Assembly (NCBI RefSeq): GCF_001686925.1
Contig: NZ_LVEN01000005.1
Span: forward strand, 124,001 to 188,000
Direction of reading: 5' to 3'
Length of the DNA stretch: 64,000 nucleotides
Source: Flavobacterium piscis
Lineage (GTDB): Bacteria; Bacteroidota; Bacteroidia; Flavobacteriales; Flavobacteriaceae
In this document: piece after piece, positions 29,399 through 38,301 of the stretch
Layout: each line of letters opens with the position of its first letter
Position numbering within the stretch: position 1 is the stretch's first letter
The notes under the pieces: generated by a model
What the model was told of the DNA's origin: nothing
Seen by the model: only the letters and a program-made list of their open reading frames with translations
Database searches by the model: none
Position numbers and translations under genes: made by a program

Positions 29399-30724
29399 AT
29401 GAAAAAATATTTCATGTTGTTTTTTGGGCTTTTGACATCTTTGTCAGTTGTGGCACAAGGTGATTTTTTGATTGAGAAGCATAGTAATAAGGTGACCATT
29501 CCCTTTAAACTGATAAATAACCTCATTTTTATACCTATAAAAGTAAACGGCATCGAACTCAATTTCCTGCTGGATTCCGGAGTAGAGGAAACTATTTTGT
29601 TTAGTATGGAAGAAAAACAAGAAGTGAGTTTTAATAATATTCAGAAAATAAAATTGCGCGGCTTAGGAAGTGAAGCTGAAATAGAAGGATTAAAATCTAC
29701 AAACAATGTGTTGGAAACGCATGGTTTGAAATCAGGTAATCATTTGGTTTATATTATTTTAGATCAGAGTTTTAATTTGTCTTCGCATATAGGGATTCCG
29801 GTAAACGGTATTATAGGATATAAATTTTTTAAAAATAATATCGTAGAAATCAATTATCAAAAAAAGAGGATAGTTGTGCATTTAAACAACGAACAAACCA
29901 AACAAAAACTAGAAAAAAAATTCAAAACAGTTCCTATAACTATAGAAAGGTCTAAACCTTATATTTATGCCACAGCTACTGTTGATGGTAAAAAAGTACC
30001 GGCAAAATTACTAATCGATATAGGAAATAGTGATGCTTTTTGGATTTTTGAAAATAATAAAATCAAATTGCCTAAGAAGAATTTTCCTGACTTTTTAGGA
30101 AAGGGTTTTAGTGGTGATATTGAGGGGCATCGGGCTAAAATTGATAATTTTTTAATTGATGATTTTAATTTTAAGAAGCCAATAGTTTCATTTCCTGATT
30201 CAAGCTCAATTAAGAATGTAAAAATGGTTCCGGATCGAATAGGATCTGTAGGCGGCGAAATTTTAAAACGATTTACCGTTGTGCTGGATTATGCAGATAA
30301 GAAAATGTACCTGAAAAAAAACAATAAATTTTCTGAACCTTTTACTTATAATAAAAGCGGAATTACAGTGCAGCATAATGGCCTTCAGTGGGTTCAGGAA
30401 ACAGTTCATTTAGAAATGGTAAAAGTAGCCTCAACGTTAGATGAAGTGACAAGTAATGAAAAAAAGGATGGTAATTTTAGATATAAATTTTCATTAAAAC
30501 CTGTTTATGAAATTGTAAATATCCGTAAAAATTCAGCCGCCGAAAAATCCGGATTGCAAAAGGGTGATATTATTGTGAGTATAAACAAAAATGCACCTTA
30601 TAAATATACACTTCAGCAAATAAATACATTATTAAAATCAGAGCAAGATGTTTGGGTAAATCTTGAAGTAGAAAGAAATAGCCTTATTCTTAAATTTAGA
30701 TTTAAACTTGAGGATGAGTTATAA
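29399..30724 (+). CDS. Aspartic-protease-like protein with PDZ domain
   Basis: A 441-residue exported protein (signal peptide 1-19, VVAQG). Two retropepsin-like halves: the first has the catalytic-type triad FLLDSGVEE (Asp59-Ser60-Gly61), the second LLIDIGNSDAF (Asp207-Ile208-Gly209) with Thr/Ser of the usual D[TS]G replaced. A C-terminal PDZ domain (about 355-438; SAAEKSGLQKGDIIVSIN) probably binds peptide tails. This aspartyl protease/PDZ layout is common in Bacteroidota, but substrates are unknown. Activity may need both Asp residues in one chain, and the second motif is non-standard. Confidence 0.82.
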   Translation: MKKYFMLFFGLLTSLSVVAQGDFLIEKHSNKVTIPFKLINNLIFIPIKVNGIELNFLLDSGVEETILFSMEEKQEVSFNNIQKIKLRGLGSEAEIEGLKSTNNVLETHGLKSGNHLVYIILDQSFNLSSHIGIPVNGIIGYKFFKNNIVEINYQKKRIVVHLNNEQTKQKLEKKFKTVPITIERSKPYIYATATVDGKKVPAKLLIDIGNSDAFWIFENNKIKLPKKNFPDFLGKGFSGDIEGHRAKIDNFLIDDFNFKKPIVSFPDSSSIKNVKMVPDRIGSVGGEILKRFTVVLDYADKKMYLKKNNKFSEPFTYNKSGITVQHNGLQWVQETVHLEMVKVASTLDEVTSNEKKDGNFRYKFSLKPVYEIVNIRKNSAAEKSGLQKGDIIVSINKNAPYKYTLQQINTLLKSEQDVWVNLEVERNSLILKFRFKLEDEL

Positions 30725-30882
30725 GCACCTAAAAAATAATGAATTAAATAATTAAAAATTGAAATACTACTTGTATTTATTTGTGAGTTTATTTTAAATT
30801 TTGTGAAAATTTAACTGTTAAATCGTGTTTTTTGTTTAAGAAACGTTAATAATTTATTAAGTTTATACAAAAATAACTCTTT

Positions 30883-33531
30883 ATGGTTAAAAACTACTCT
30901 AATTTCTTACAATTTATATTGTTTTTTATTTTTTTATCGATTTTTCCCTCACAAATATATGCACAATGTGCTGGTGATGATGCACAAAAAATAATTTGTG
31001 ACATTCAGAATTCGGCTAATCAAAACCTTTCTTTATTTTCATTATTAGGAGGCTCTCCAGCTCCTGGCGGAAAATGGACAGACGATAATAATTTTAGAGG
31101 TTTGGATTCCATTACCGGAAATCTAAATGCACAACTTATTAAAGAAGGTGGTGTTTACCATTATACCTATACTGCTCCTGATGTTGCAGGATGTGCAGAC
31201 AATACAGCAACCATAACACTTACTATTGGTGCTTATGTAGGAGTTGGATCTAAAGCTACGGTATGTAGTCTTGCCGACAGCTTTAATCTTTTTACAGCAT
31301 TTGATAGTACCGTTATGGGACCTCATGAAAACGGAATCTGGCGAGATGCTGCAGGCGCGATTCTTGGGTCACCTTCAATTAATATTAGATATATTACAAC
31401 CCCAACAGAAACACGTCAATTTACGTATGAGGTGCCGCTCGTTCCCGATTGCCCGTCTACACCACTAATTACAACTGTATATGTCACCATTGTAAGGACA
31501 CCTGAAGAGGGAAAACCACAAGAATTAACATTATGCGGCACTACAGATTTAGCCGGTTATACTAACTATGACTTGTTTGAATCACTTAAAGATGAAGATC
31601 CTGGTGGTGTTTGGAAAGGACCTGATATCACTTCACGATCCGATCATAATGTCAATATTCAGACATTATTTGATAAATACGGAGCGGGTGACTTGAATTA
31701 TACGTACACCGTTCTTGCGGTTCCTAACCAAAATATCTGTACAGACAGGACTGCATTTGTAACCATTACACTCGAGAAAAGAATTGATTTTACAGGTACA
31801 AAACTTGTTGTGCTTAAAGATATTTGCGAAAGTGAGATGGCTACCGCTACTTATTCTGCAAAAATTACAGAAGGTCCTGATGGTATTCCTGACGGAGAAT
31901 ATAATATTAGTTTTAATGTCGCAGGTCCAACAGGAGGATCAGAAACTGTAACGGTAAATTTCCTAAACGGAGTAGTTAATTTTCCAATTAAATCTGCATA
32001 TTTTCAAAGTGTTGGTAAATTTACGGTCAACGTTACAAGTATTATTCCAACGGCCGGCCCAAAAAAGTGTGTCACTATATTTAGTCCGTTTTCTTATGAT
32101 ATAAATATTTCTCCCTTGCCGCGTTTAGATAATGCCGTAATAACTGCCAACCCGGTTTGCCAGAACGACATTGCAACAATTCAAATTTCGAATGCCACTC
32201 TATTAGCCGATGGTAAGTATCGTATCGTTTACAAAATCAATGGTGATAATGTAGCGACGGCGCAAACTGCCACTATAACAGCCGTAGGAGGAAAAGCCAG
32301 TTTTGAAATCCCGGGAAGCTTAAACGTAAAAAGCGGATTATCTGTAATTACAATTACTAATATCACCAATATTACAAATCCAACTCCGCAATGTAGTAAT
32401 ACAGCCAATGTTATAGGTAATCTGATAATTAATCCTTTACCAGTTGTTACAAATGTAAAAGTAGTGGTCAACGATGATTGTTTAAACGGAGTTTTTACTG
32501 CTAGTGTTTCAGGCTTAGGAACCTTAACAAAAGTGAAACTTTCTTATGTGCTTTTAGATAGTAACACTTCGACAGCACAAACTGTCGATTTAACGGTTTT
32601 AAACGGAAATGCCAGTTTTGTAATTCCGTCAGCTTTACTTGCAAATACAGGTTCTAATGTAATTTCGGCTACTTATTTAACGAATGATATTACGGGATGT
32701 GGAAGTCTGTTGGTAAATGTATTAGATAGCTTTTTAGTGAATCCAATTCCGTTGGCACCACTTGCAGTGAATCCACCTGATTTTTGCAAAGTAGACAGAG
32801 CAACAATTGCTAATTTAACCCCACATGGCCCGCAATATAAATGGTATAATTCTGCAGCTTTAACCACGCCGCTTGCCGATACTTATCTTTTAAAATCTGA
32901 AGACCTATATGTTACCGAAACTTCTGCGGCAAATTGTACATCGCCGGCCAGTATGATTTCGGTTGTAGTAAATGATACTCCCGCGCCAACTTTGAATCCT
33001 GACGGACAAAATTTTTGCGGACTAAAAAATCCAGCAATTTCAGATCTTTCAAAGGCGACAAATGTTCCTTCGACAGTTTCGTGGTATGATGCCCAAAATA
33101 ATGGTAATTTATTGGCTTCGACTACTTTGCTTGTCGATAAAGCTACTTATTACGGATACGATCTTTCGAGTGTGACCGATTGTATTTCGGATAGCGTCTT
33201 GGAGGTTACAGTTTCATTAACTGAATGTGATCCTGCAGAATATGCCTTTTTTATTCCTGACGGATTTTCGCCAAATGGAGATAATGTAAATGATACTTTT
33301 AGAATTCCTGATATTGAATATTTATACCCGGATTATACGCTTGAAATTTTCAATAGGTACGGAAATGTAATGTTTAAAGGAAATGCCAATAAATCCAATT
33401 GGGACGGAAGAAATTCTGAAGCTGCAGGTTTTGGAGACGGAATAGCACCAAACGGAGTCTATTTTTATATTGTCAATTTTAATAAAGACAATAGAAAAGC
33501 GCAGCAAGGCCGACTTTACCTCAATAGATAA
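30883..33531 (+). CDS. T9SS-secreted surface protein with type B (gliding-associated) C-terminal domain
   Basis: An 882-residue cell-surface protein: signal peptide to about residue 28 (IYAQC), then repeated Ig/PKD-like modules rich in Thr, Val and Asn, each with paired cysteines. The last 90 residues (FIPDGFSPNGDNVNDTF, then LEIFNRYGNVMFKG, NWDGRN, NGVYFYIV, and the basic end LYLNR) form the CHU_C/TIGR04131-type sorting domain recognised by the type IX secretion system. The next two genes encode a PorP/SprF protein and an OmpA protein, the usual partners of type B cargo. Ligand unknown; an adhesin role is inference. Confidence 0.88.
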   Translation: MVKNYSNFLQFILFFIFLSIFPSQIYAQCAGDDAQKIICDIQNSANQNLSLFSLLGGSPAPGGKWTDDNNFRGLDSITGNLNAQLIKEGGVYHYTYTAPDVAGCADNTATITLTIGAYVGVGSKATVCSLADSFNLFTAFDSTVMGPHENGIWRDAAGAILGSPSINIRYITTPTETRQFTYEVPLVPDCPSTPLITTVYVTIVRTPEEGKPQELTLCGTTDLAGYTNYDLFESLKDEDPGGVWKGPDITSRSDHNVNIQTLFDKYGAGDLNYTYTVLAVPNQNICTDRTAFVTITLEKRIDFTGTKLVVLKDICESEMATATYSAKITEGPDGIPDGEYNISFNVAGPTGGSETVTVNFLNGVVNFPIKSAYFQSVGKFTVNVTSIIPTAGPKKCVTIFSPFSYDINISPLPRLDNAVITANPVCQNDIATIQISNATLLADGKYRIVYKINGDNVATAQTATITAVGGKASFEIPGSLNVKSGLSVITITNITNITNPTPQCSNTANVIGNLIINPLPVVTNVKVVVNDDCLNGVFTASVSGLGTLTKVKLSYVLLDSNTSTAQTVDLTVLNGNASFVIPSALLANTGSNVISATYLTNDITGCGSLLVNVLDSFLVNPIPLAPLAVNPPDFCKVDRATIANLTPHGPQYKWYNSAALTTPLADTYLLKSEDLYVTETSAANCTSPASMISVVVNDTPAPTLNPDGQNFCGLKNPAISDLSKATNVPSTVSWYDAQNNGNLLASTTLLVDKATYYGYDLSSVTDCISDSVLEVTVSLTECDPAEYAFFIPDGFSPNGDNVNDTFRIPDIEYLYPDYTLEIFNRYGNVMFKGNANKSNWDGRNSEAAGFGDGIAPNGVYFYIVNFNKDNRKAQQGRLYLNR

Positions 33532-33563
33532 TTCCTTTTTATATTATTTAATATAATTTTCAA

Positions 33564-34493
33564 ATGAAAAAAATACCACTTTTTATACTTTTTCTCTTTT
33601 ATATAACATCAGCCTCAGCCCAGCAAGATCCGGAATACACACATTATATGTACAATATGAGTGTGGTAAATCCTGCGTACGCAACCGGAGTTCCTGCCAT
33701 GCTAAATCTTGGAGGATTATACAGAACACAATGGGTTGGAGCCGTGGGAGCGCCAAAAACATTTACCTTTTTTGGACATACTGCTTTGACAGATAAAGTA
33801 GAAGTTGGACTTTCGTTAGTATCTGATGATATTGGTGATGGCGCAAAAAAAGAAAACAACTTTTATGCTGATTTTGCCTATGTTCTGAATCTGGGAGGAA
33901 AAAACAAACTTTCGTTAGGATTAAAAGCGGGTTTTACCTCACTGCAAACTAATTTTAACGGATTCAAATTTACTGATTCGCAAACAGATTTGGCTTTCGC
34001 CGAAAATATAAACGTAACCAGACCCAACATTGGAGTAGGCGCCTATTATTTTAGAGATAATTTCTACGTTGGTTTGTCGGCACCAAATTTACTGAGTTCT
34101 AAACACATCGAAGAAAAGTCAGGAATCAATGCGTACGGATCAGAAGCTATTCATACTTTTTTAACGGCCGGATATGTATTTCAGATCAATGAAATGATAA
34201 AACTTAAACCGGCATTTATGTCAAAGTTTGTACCCGGATCACCAGTTACTGTAGACTTGACCGCCAATGTTTTGTATAATAATAAATTCGAATTAGGTGC
34301 GGCTTACAGAGTAAATGATGCAGTAAGTGCTTTAATGAATATCAATGTTACGCCATCTCTTAGAGTAGGTTATGCATATGATCATACGCTTACGAACATG
34401 GGACAGTTTAATTCAGGTACGCATGAAATCATGCTGCTTTTTGATTTGGATTTATTAGGAAAAGGATATGATAAATCACCAAGATTCTTCTAA
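33564..34493 (+). CDS. PorP/SprF family type IX secretion outer-membrane protein
   Basis: A 309-residue outer-membrane barrel with signal peptide (1-19, SASAQ) and the family start QDPEYTHYMYNMSVVNPAYAG-like (residues about 20-40). PorP/SprF homologues are needed for secretion or surface retention of specific type B cargo proteins; the cargo gene lies 32 bp upstream, so the pair is probably dedicated. The C-terminus is Phe, as in other outer-membrane barrels. It ends one base before the chosen ATG of the OmpA gene. Confidence 0.93.
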   Translation: MKKIPLFILFLFYITSASAQQDPEYTHYMYNMSVVNPAYATGVPAMLNLGGLYRTQWVGAVGAPKTFTFFGHTALTDKVEVGLSLVSDDIGDGAKKENNFYADFAYVLNLGGKNKLSLGLKAGFTSLQTNFNGFKFTDSQTDLAFAENINVTRPNIGVGAYYFRDNFYVGLSAPNLLSSKHIEEKSGINAYGSEAIHTFLTAGYVFQINEMIKLKPAFMSKFVPGSPVTVDLTANVLYNNKFELGAAYRVNDAVSALMNINVTPSLRVGYAYDHTLTNMGQFNSGTHEIMLLFDLDLLGKGYDKSPRFF

Positions 34494-34494
34494 A

Positions 34495-36675
34495 ATGAAA
34501 AATATGAAAAAACTACTCGTTATTATATTCGTATTTTCAATACAGTTTATAAATGCCCAGGATCTCGAATTGGCAAGAGCCAAACGATTTTTTGACAAGA
34601 CCTATTACAGCGAAGCCATTGTTTTGTATGAAAAATTAGCTCAGGAAAAACCTTCGCAGGAAATCATTAAAAATTTGGCGGACTCTTATTTTTATACCAA
34701 TGATTTAATAAAAGCGCAACGTTATTACAGACTTTTGATTCATAATTACAGCAACAATTTAGATCGAAATTATTATTTCAGATACGCTCAGACCTTAAAA
34801 GCGAGCAATAGTAATGATGATGCCAATGCTGCCTTAAAAGAATATTATGCAAAATCTGCCAATGCAGATGATGTGGTCAATTTTGAAAAAGATCTCAAAA
34901 CCTTAGAAAATGTTTCGGCAATTGGAAAAAGATTTGAGATTAAAAATTTGGCGATCAATACCCCTAATTCTGAATTTGGAGCAGTAAAACACAATGATAA
35001 TCTGGTTTTTGCCGGAGTAAAACTAAAGCCGGGATTGTTTGATAAAAAATTCAAATGGGACAATGAGACCTATTTGAATTTAGTCGAAATTCCACTAAAA
35101 AACATTAATTCTGTAGACTCTACTACGCATTATTTTGCTAAAGAATTAAAAACCGGAATGCATGAATCGAATGCTGTTTTTACTAAAGATGGAAAGACAA
35201 TTTATTTTACAAGAAATAATTCTAAAAAGGGAAGCAAAAAAACAGATGATAAAAAAATCTCCAACCTTCAGATTTTTAAAGCTGAACTGGTTGACGGAAA
35301 ATGGAAGAATATAACGTCACTTCCTTTTAATAGTGCTAATTATTCCGTAGAACATCCTGCGTTGAGTGCTGATGAAAAAGTATTGTATTTCGCTTCTGAT
35401 ATGCCGGGAACATTAGGCTCTTTTGATATTTATTCGGTAAACATTAATAAAGGAGCATTTGATACACCTAAAAATTTAGGACCAGTTATTAATACCGATA
35501 AAAGAGAGCAATTTCCTTTTGTTGCAGCAGATAATAAACTTTATTTCTCATCAGACGGTCATTTAGGATATGGATCTTTGGATGTATTTGTTTCAGAAAT
35601 TAACGGAAACGAGTATTCTAAACCTGTAAATGTTGGTTTGCCATTAAACTCCAATTTAGATGATTTTTCCTTTACTATAGATTCAAATACCAAAGAAGGT
35701 TTTTTCGCATCGAATAGAGAAGGCGGAAAAGGAAGTGATGATATTTACTGGTTCAAAGAAACAAAAGAATTAATTGTAGAAGATTGCAAGCAGTTTATTG
35801 CAGGAACCATTACAGATATTGATACCCAATTGGCTTTAGAAAATGCCATTGTAATATTACAGGATTTAGATAAAAAGATTTTGAATACGATTATTACAGG
35901 AGCAGACGGGAAATTCAGTTTTACTGTGGCGTGCGAAAGTTCGTTTGCAGTTTTGGCTTCAAAAGAAAAATATACCAGCGAATCACGATCGTTATCATCT
36001 GGAAAAACAAGAGATGCGGGCAATGATGCTTCGATGGCATTAAAATCTGTGGAAGCGATAAAACGTGAAGAACAGCAAATTGCCGAAACGAAAAAGAAAG
36101 AAGAAGAAATCGAAAATTCCCGTAAAAAGGAAAGAGAAGCTTTGGCAGTTATTGCTTTAAAAGAAGCACAGAAAAAAGCTAAAACAGATCAAATTATAGC
36201 GGCAGAAATTAAGAAGAAAGAAAAAGCGGAGGAAATTGCAGCAACGGAAATTAAGAAAAAGGAAAAAATAAAACAGATTTTAATTGATGAAAAAGATGTT
36301 GTAAGAGATAAAGACAGGCTGATCATAAAAACAGATCCTATTTATTTTGACTATAATTTGTGGTACATTCGTAAAGAATCTAAAGTTATTTTAGGTCGTG
36401 TTGTAGCATTAATGAAGAAATATCCTGACATGGTTATTGAAATAGGTTCTCACACAGATTCAAGAGGAAATGAAAAATTTAATGAAAATTTGTCCCAAAA
36501 AAGAGCCAATTCAACTAGGGATTTTATCATAGAATCAGGGATTAATGCCAAAAGAGTTCAGGCAAAAGGTTACGGAGAATCGGTACCGATAATCAAATGC
36601 AAAACTGATGATGCTTGTTCTGAAGAAGAGCACGAATTAAACAGAAGATCTGAATTCGTGATTAAGAATTTATAG
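34495..36675 (+). CDS. OmpA family protein with TPR and PD40 repeats
   Basis: A 726-residue protein from the chosen ATG (the frame is open from 34468, but that start would overlap the PorP gene; MKNMKKLLVIIFVF gives a good signal peptide). Order: N-terminal TPR-like helices (about 20-130), PD40/WD40-like beta-propeller blades (ALSADEKVLYFASD, FVAADNKLYFSSDG, ASNREGGKGSDDIYW), a carboxypeptidase-regulatory-like domain (about 420-510), a long Lys/Glu coiled coil (about 520-600), and a C-terminal OmpA peptidoglycan-binding domain (IGSHTDSRGNEKFNENLSQKRA). This layout resembles T9SS-associated PorE-like proteins, which tie secretion components to the cell wall. Confidence 0.9.
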   Translation: MKNMKKLLVIIFVFSIQFINAQDLELARAKRFFDKTYYSEAIVLYEKLAQEKPSQEIIKNLADSYFYTNDLIKAQRYYRLLIHNYSNNLDRNYYFRYAQTLKASNSNDDANAALKEYYAKSANADDVVNFEKDLKTLENVSAIGKRFEIKNLAINTPNSEFGAVKHNDNLVFAGVKLKPGLFDKKFKWDNETYLNLVEIPLKNINSVDSTTHYFAKELKTGMHESNAVFTKDGKTIYFTRNNSKKGSKKTDDKKISNLQIFKAELVDGKWKNITSLPFNSANYSVEHPALSADEKVLYFASDMPGTLGSFDIYSVNINKGAFDTPKNLGPVINTDKREQFPFVAADNKLYFSSDGHLGYGSLDVFVSEINGNEYSKPVNVGLPLNSNLDDFSFTIDSNTKEGFFASNREGGKGSDDIYWFKETKELIVEDCKQFIAGTITDIDTQLALENAIVILQDLDKKILNTIITGADGKFSFTVACESSFAVLASKEKYTSESRSLSSGKTRDAGNDASMALKSVEAIKREEQQIAETKKKEEEIENSRKKEREALAVIALKEAQKKAKTDQIIAAEIKKKEKAEEIAATEIKKKEKIKQILIDEKDVVRDKDRLIIKTDPIYFDYNLWYIRKESKVILGRVVALMKKYPDMVIEIGSHTDSRGNEKFNENLSQKRANSTRDFIIESGINAKRVQAKGYGESVPIIKCKTDDACSEEEHELNRRSEFVIKNL

Positions 36676-36698
36676 AATTTATTTACGTACAGTAAGTT

Positions 36699-36733
36699 AA
36701 CCTAACAGGATTTTAAAACCTGTTAGGTTTTTT
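36699..36733 (+). terminator. Terminator after the T9SS operon
   Basis: AACCTAACAGG (36699-36709) pairs with CCTGTTAGGTT (36719-36729), followed by T. The same stem occurs at 44465 and, modified, at 40972. Confidence 0.9.
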
Positions 36734-36746
36734 TATTTTTAATTCA

Positions 36747-36773
36747 GAAGCCTTTTTTTTGGCTTCTTTTTTA
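36747..36773 (+). terminator. Second, tandem terminator
   Basis: AGAAGCC (36747-36753) pairs with GGCTTCT (36761-36767) around a T loop, followed by T. It backs up the previous terminator. Confidence 0.75.
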
Positions 36774-36813
36774 TTTAACTTTATAAAATAACATTAACCT
36801 AAAGATTTGATTT

Positions 36814-37296
36814 ATGAAAAAACTAGCGATATCTTGTTTGCTTTTGTCTTGCATTGGATTTCAAAGCTGTAAAAATGATGAAAAACAAAAAGAAGCCGAA
36901 GCTGTTCAGGCCGAAGCCGAAAAAACGGTAAGTTCAGAATGCTATAAAGCAGTATATGAAAAAGATACTATTCATCTAAAATTGAACACGCTGAAAAACG
37001 GAAAAATTGGCGGAGATATGGTGATGAAAGTAGCAAATGCACCAGAAAAAACCGGAGAAATCAAGGGAGAATTTCGTGGTGATACTTTATTTGTAGACTA
37101 TACTTTTAAAGAGGTAACAAGTAAAGATAGAACATTCAAAAATCCGATGGCGTTTTTAAAGAAAGACAAACAACTTATTTTAGGTAACGGAACAATGCAA
37201 ACTACGATGGGAGTTACTTATTTAGTAAAAGATAAACCAATTGATTTTGATCGTGTAAAATATAAATTTGACAGTGTTGAGTGTTCTGAAAAATAA
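36814..37296 (+). CDS. Putative lipoprotein of unknown function
   Basis: A 160-residue protein with a lipoprotein signal (GFQSC, Cys19) followed by an acidic, Lys/Glu-rich linker (20-40). The remaining domain is beta-rich (IHLKLNTLKNGKIGGDMVMK) and resembles small lipocalin-like or META-type periplasmic proteins, but I do not recognise a family. Lys20-Asn21 after the cysteine do not settle inner- or outer-membrane placement. Isolated by terminators on its 5' side. Confidence 0.75.
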   Translation: MKKLAISCLLLSCIGFQSCKNDEKQKEAEAVQAEAEKTVSSECYKAVYEKDTIHLKLNTLKNGKIGGDMVMKVANAPEKTGEIKGEFRGDTLFVDYTFKEVTSKDRTFKNPMAFLKKDKQLILGNGTMQTTMGVTYLVKDKPIDFDRVKYKFDSVECSEK

Positions 37297-37654
37297 AATT
37301 ATATAATCTTTGTAATGGTACGCGGATGACACGGATTTGCTTTGCAAAAGCACGGATTTAAACGGATTTTTTATTTTTTTATTTGCTTAACATAAAGTAA
37401 CCACAAGCTTGTCATCCTGAGGAACGAGGGATCTCCGCAAGTAATTCATCCTGCAAAATCGCCAATCTTTGTAGAGCTTCTTGTGGAGATCCCTCGTTCC
37501 TCGGGATGACAAGATTGGAGAAACTGCGACTGAAAACCGCGACTAATTACTACGTCCGTTCGCTTGTCTCGCCCAAAGTATTTAAAAAAAAGTGCATAAA
37601 AAAAGCCGTTCCTTATTAAGAAACGGCTTTTACTATTTTTGGATTTTTATTTTT
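37297..37654. repeat. Intergenic region with a 34-nt inverted repeat
   Basis: This 358-bp gap separates convergent genes. It starts with CGCGGATGACACGGATTTGC (from 37321), then carries arms at 37408-37441 (beginning CTTGTCATCCTGAGGAACGA) and 37480-37513 (ending CCTCGGGATGACAAG) that are reverse complements with two mismatches in 34 positions. The loop is 38 nt. Words of this type (GTCATCCTGAGGAACGA) are, as I recall, dispersed in many Bacteroidota genomes. No coding sequence seen. Confidence 0.8.
37601..37631 (-). terminator. Terminator after the DUF1573 gene
   Basis: AAAAGCCGTT (37601-37610) pairs with AACGGCTTTT (37622-37631). A-runs on the plus-strand left side give the T-tract in the minus-strand transcript. 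Confidence 0.8.
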
Positions 37655-38035
37655 TTATAAAACTTCTCCCTTGATTTTTAGGGCAACTCTACCGTCAGGG
37701 TAGTTTACAGCATTCGTTTCAACGGTAATTGTTTTACGAATTGGACCTGAAACCATGTTGTATTTTACATCAATTTTACCTTTTTTACCAGGCATAACTG
37801 CTGCTGCGGGTTTTGTAACAACGATAGAACTTACAGTAGATTCGGCGCCGGTAATTAATAGCGGTGCATCGCCGGTGTTTGTAAATTCAAAAGAACGAAG
37901 ACCATTGTCGCTTTTGGAAATTTTTCCATAATCAATCGTATTGTCTTGGGCTGCAAATTCAATTTTTGGGCCATTTTGTGCATAACCTATTGCGCTAAAC
38001 AATACGACTGCAATAAAAGAGGCTACATTTTTCAT
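37655..38035 (-). CDS. DUF1573 domain exported protein
   Basis: A 126-residue protein starting at the ATG at 38035 (MKNVASFIAVVLFSAIGYAQ signal peptide); the longer frame to 38086 adds a tail without signal character. The mature domain has the DUF1573 pattern: IDYGKI, RSFEFTNTGDAPLLITG, VKYNMV and a final KIKGEV. It is an Ig-like (ASPM/SPD-2/Hydin-type) fold found widely in Bacteroidota envelopes; function unknown. Convergent with the lipoprotein gene. Confidence 0.87.
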   Translation of the reverse strand: MKNVASFIAVVLFSAIGYAQNGPKIEFAAQDNTIDYGKISKSDNGLRSFEFTNTGDAPLLITGAESTVSSIVVTKPAAAVMPGKKGKIDVKYNMVSGPIRKTITVETNAVNYPDGRVALKIKGEVL

Positions 38036-38126
38036 TTTGAAATTGTTTTTAAGTTGTAAGTAAATATACATTCTTTTAATTAACACACAAATTATTAATT
38101 CTCTTTTTATAGTGTACTTAATTATT

Positions 38127-38301
38127 TACTTTTGCTGTCAGTTATAATTACAAAAATTGAACCACTTTTTTGTTTAATTGTTTAATCGTTAATTCGTTTA
38201 ATCAATTGATGGTCTGTAAGCGTTGTTCGCAAAGCAAAAACAGTTAAACAATAAAACGATTCAGCAATTAAACAAATTAACGATTAAACAAACCTATTTA
38301 A
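38127..38301. repeat. valS leader with inverted TTTAAT word repeats
   Basis: A possible -7 box TACTTTTG (38127-38134) is followed by TTTAATTGTTTAATCGTTAA (from about 38174), the loop GTAAGCGTTGTTCGC, and the inverse words TTAAACAATAAAACG and AACGATTAAACA just before the valS ATG. The leader may fold into a long AU-rich stem. A similar palindrome lies between gyrB and mdh. Confidence 0.5.

Noticed and set aside
29277..29399. Upstream extension of the aminotransferase frame
   Set aside because: It starts with TTG, has no family-like residues, and would overlap the divergent gene's start region; the internal ATG at 29276 gives the usual N-terminus.
34468..34494. Earlier start of the OmpA gene overlapping the PorP/SprF gene
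   Set aside because: It would put nine hydrophilic residues (INHQDSSK) before the signal peptide; the ATG at 34495 gives a normal leader.
38036..38086. Longer start of the DUF1573 gene
   Set aside because: The extra 17 residues precede a complete signal peptide and include no useful signal features.
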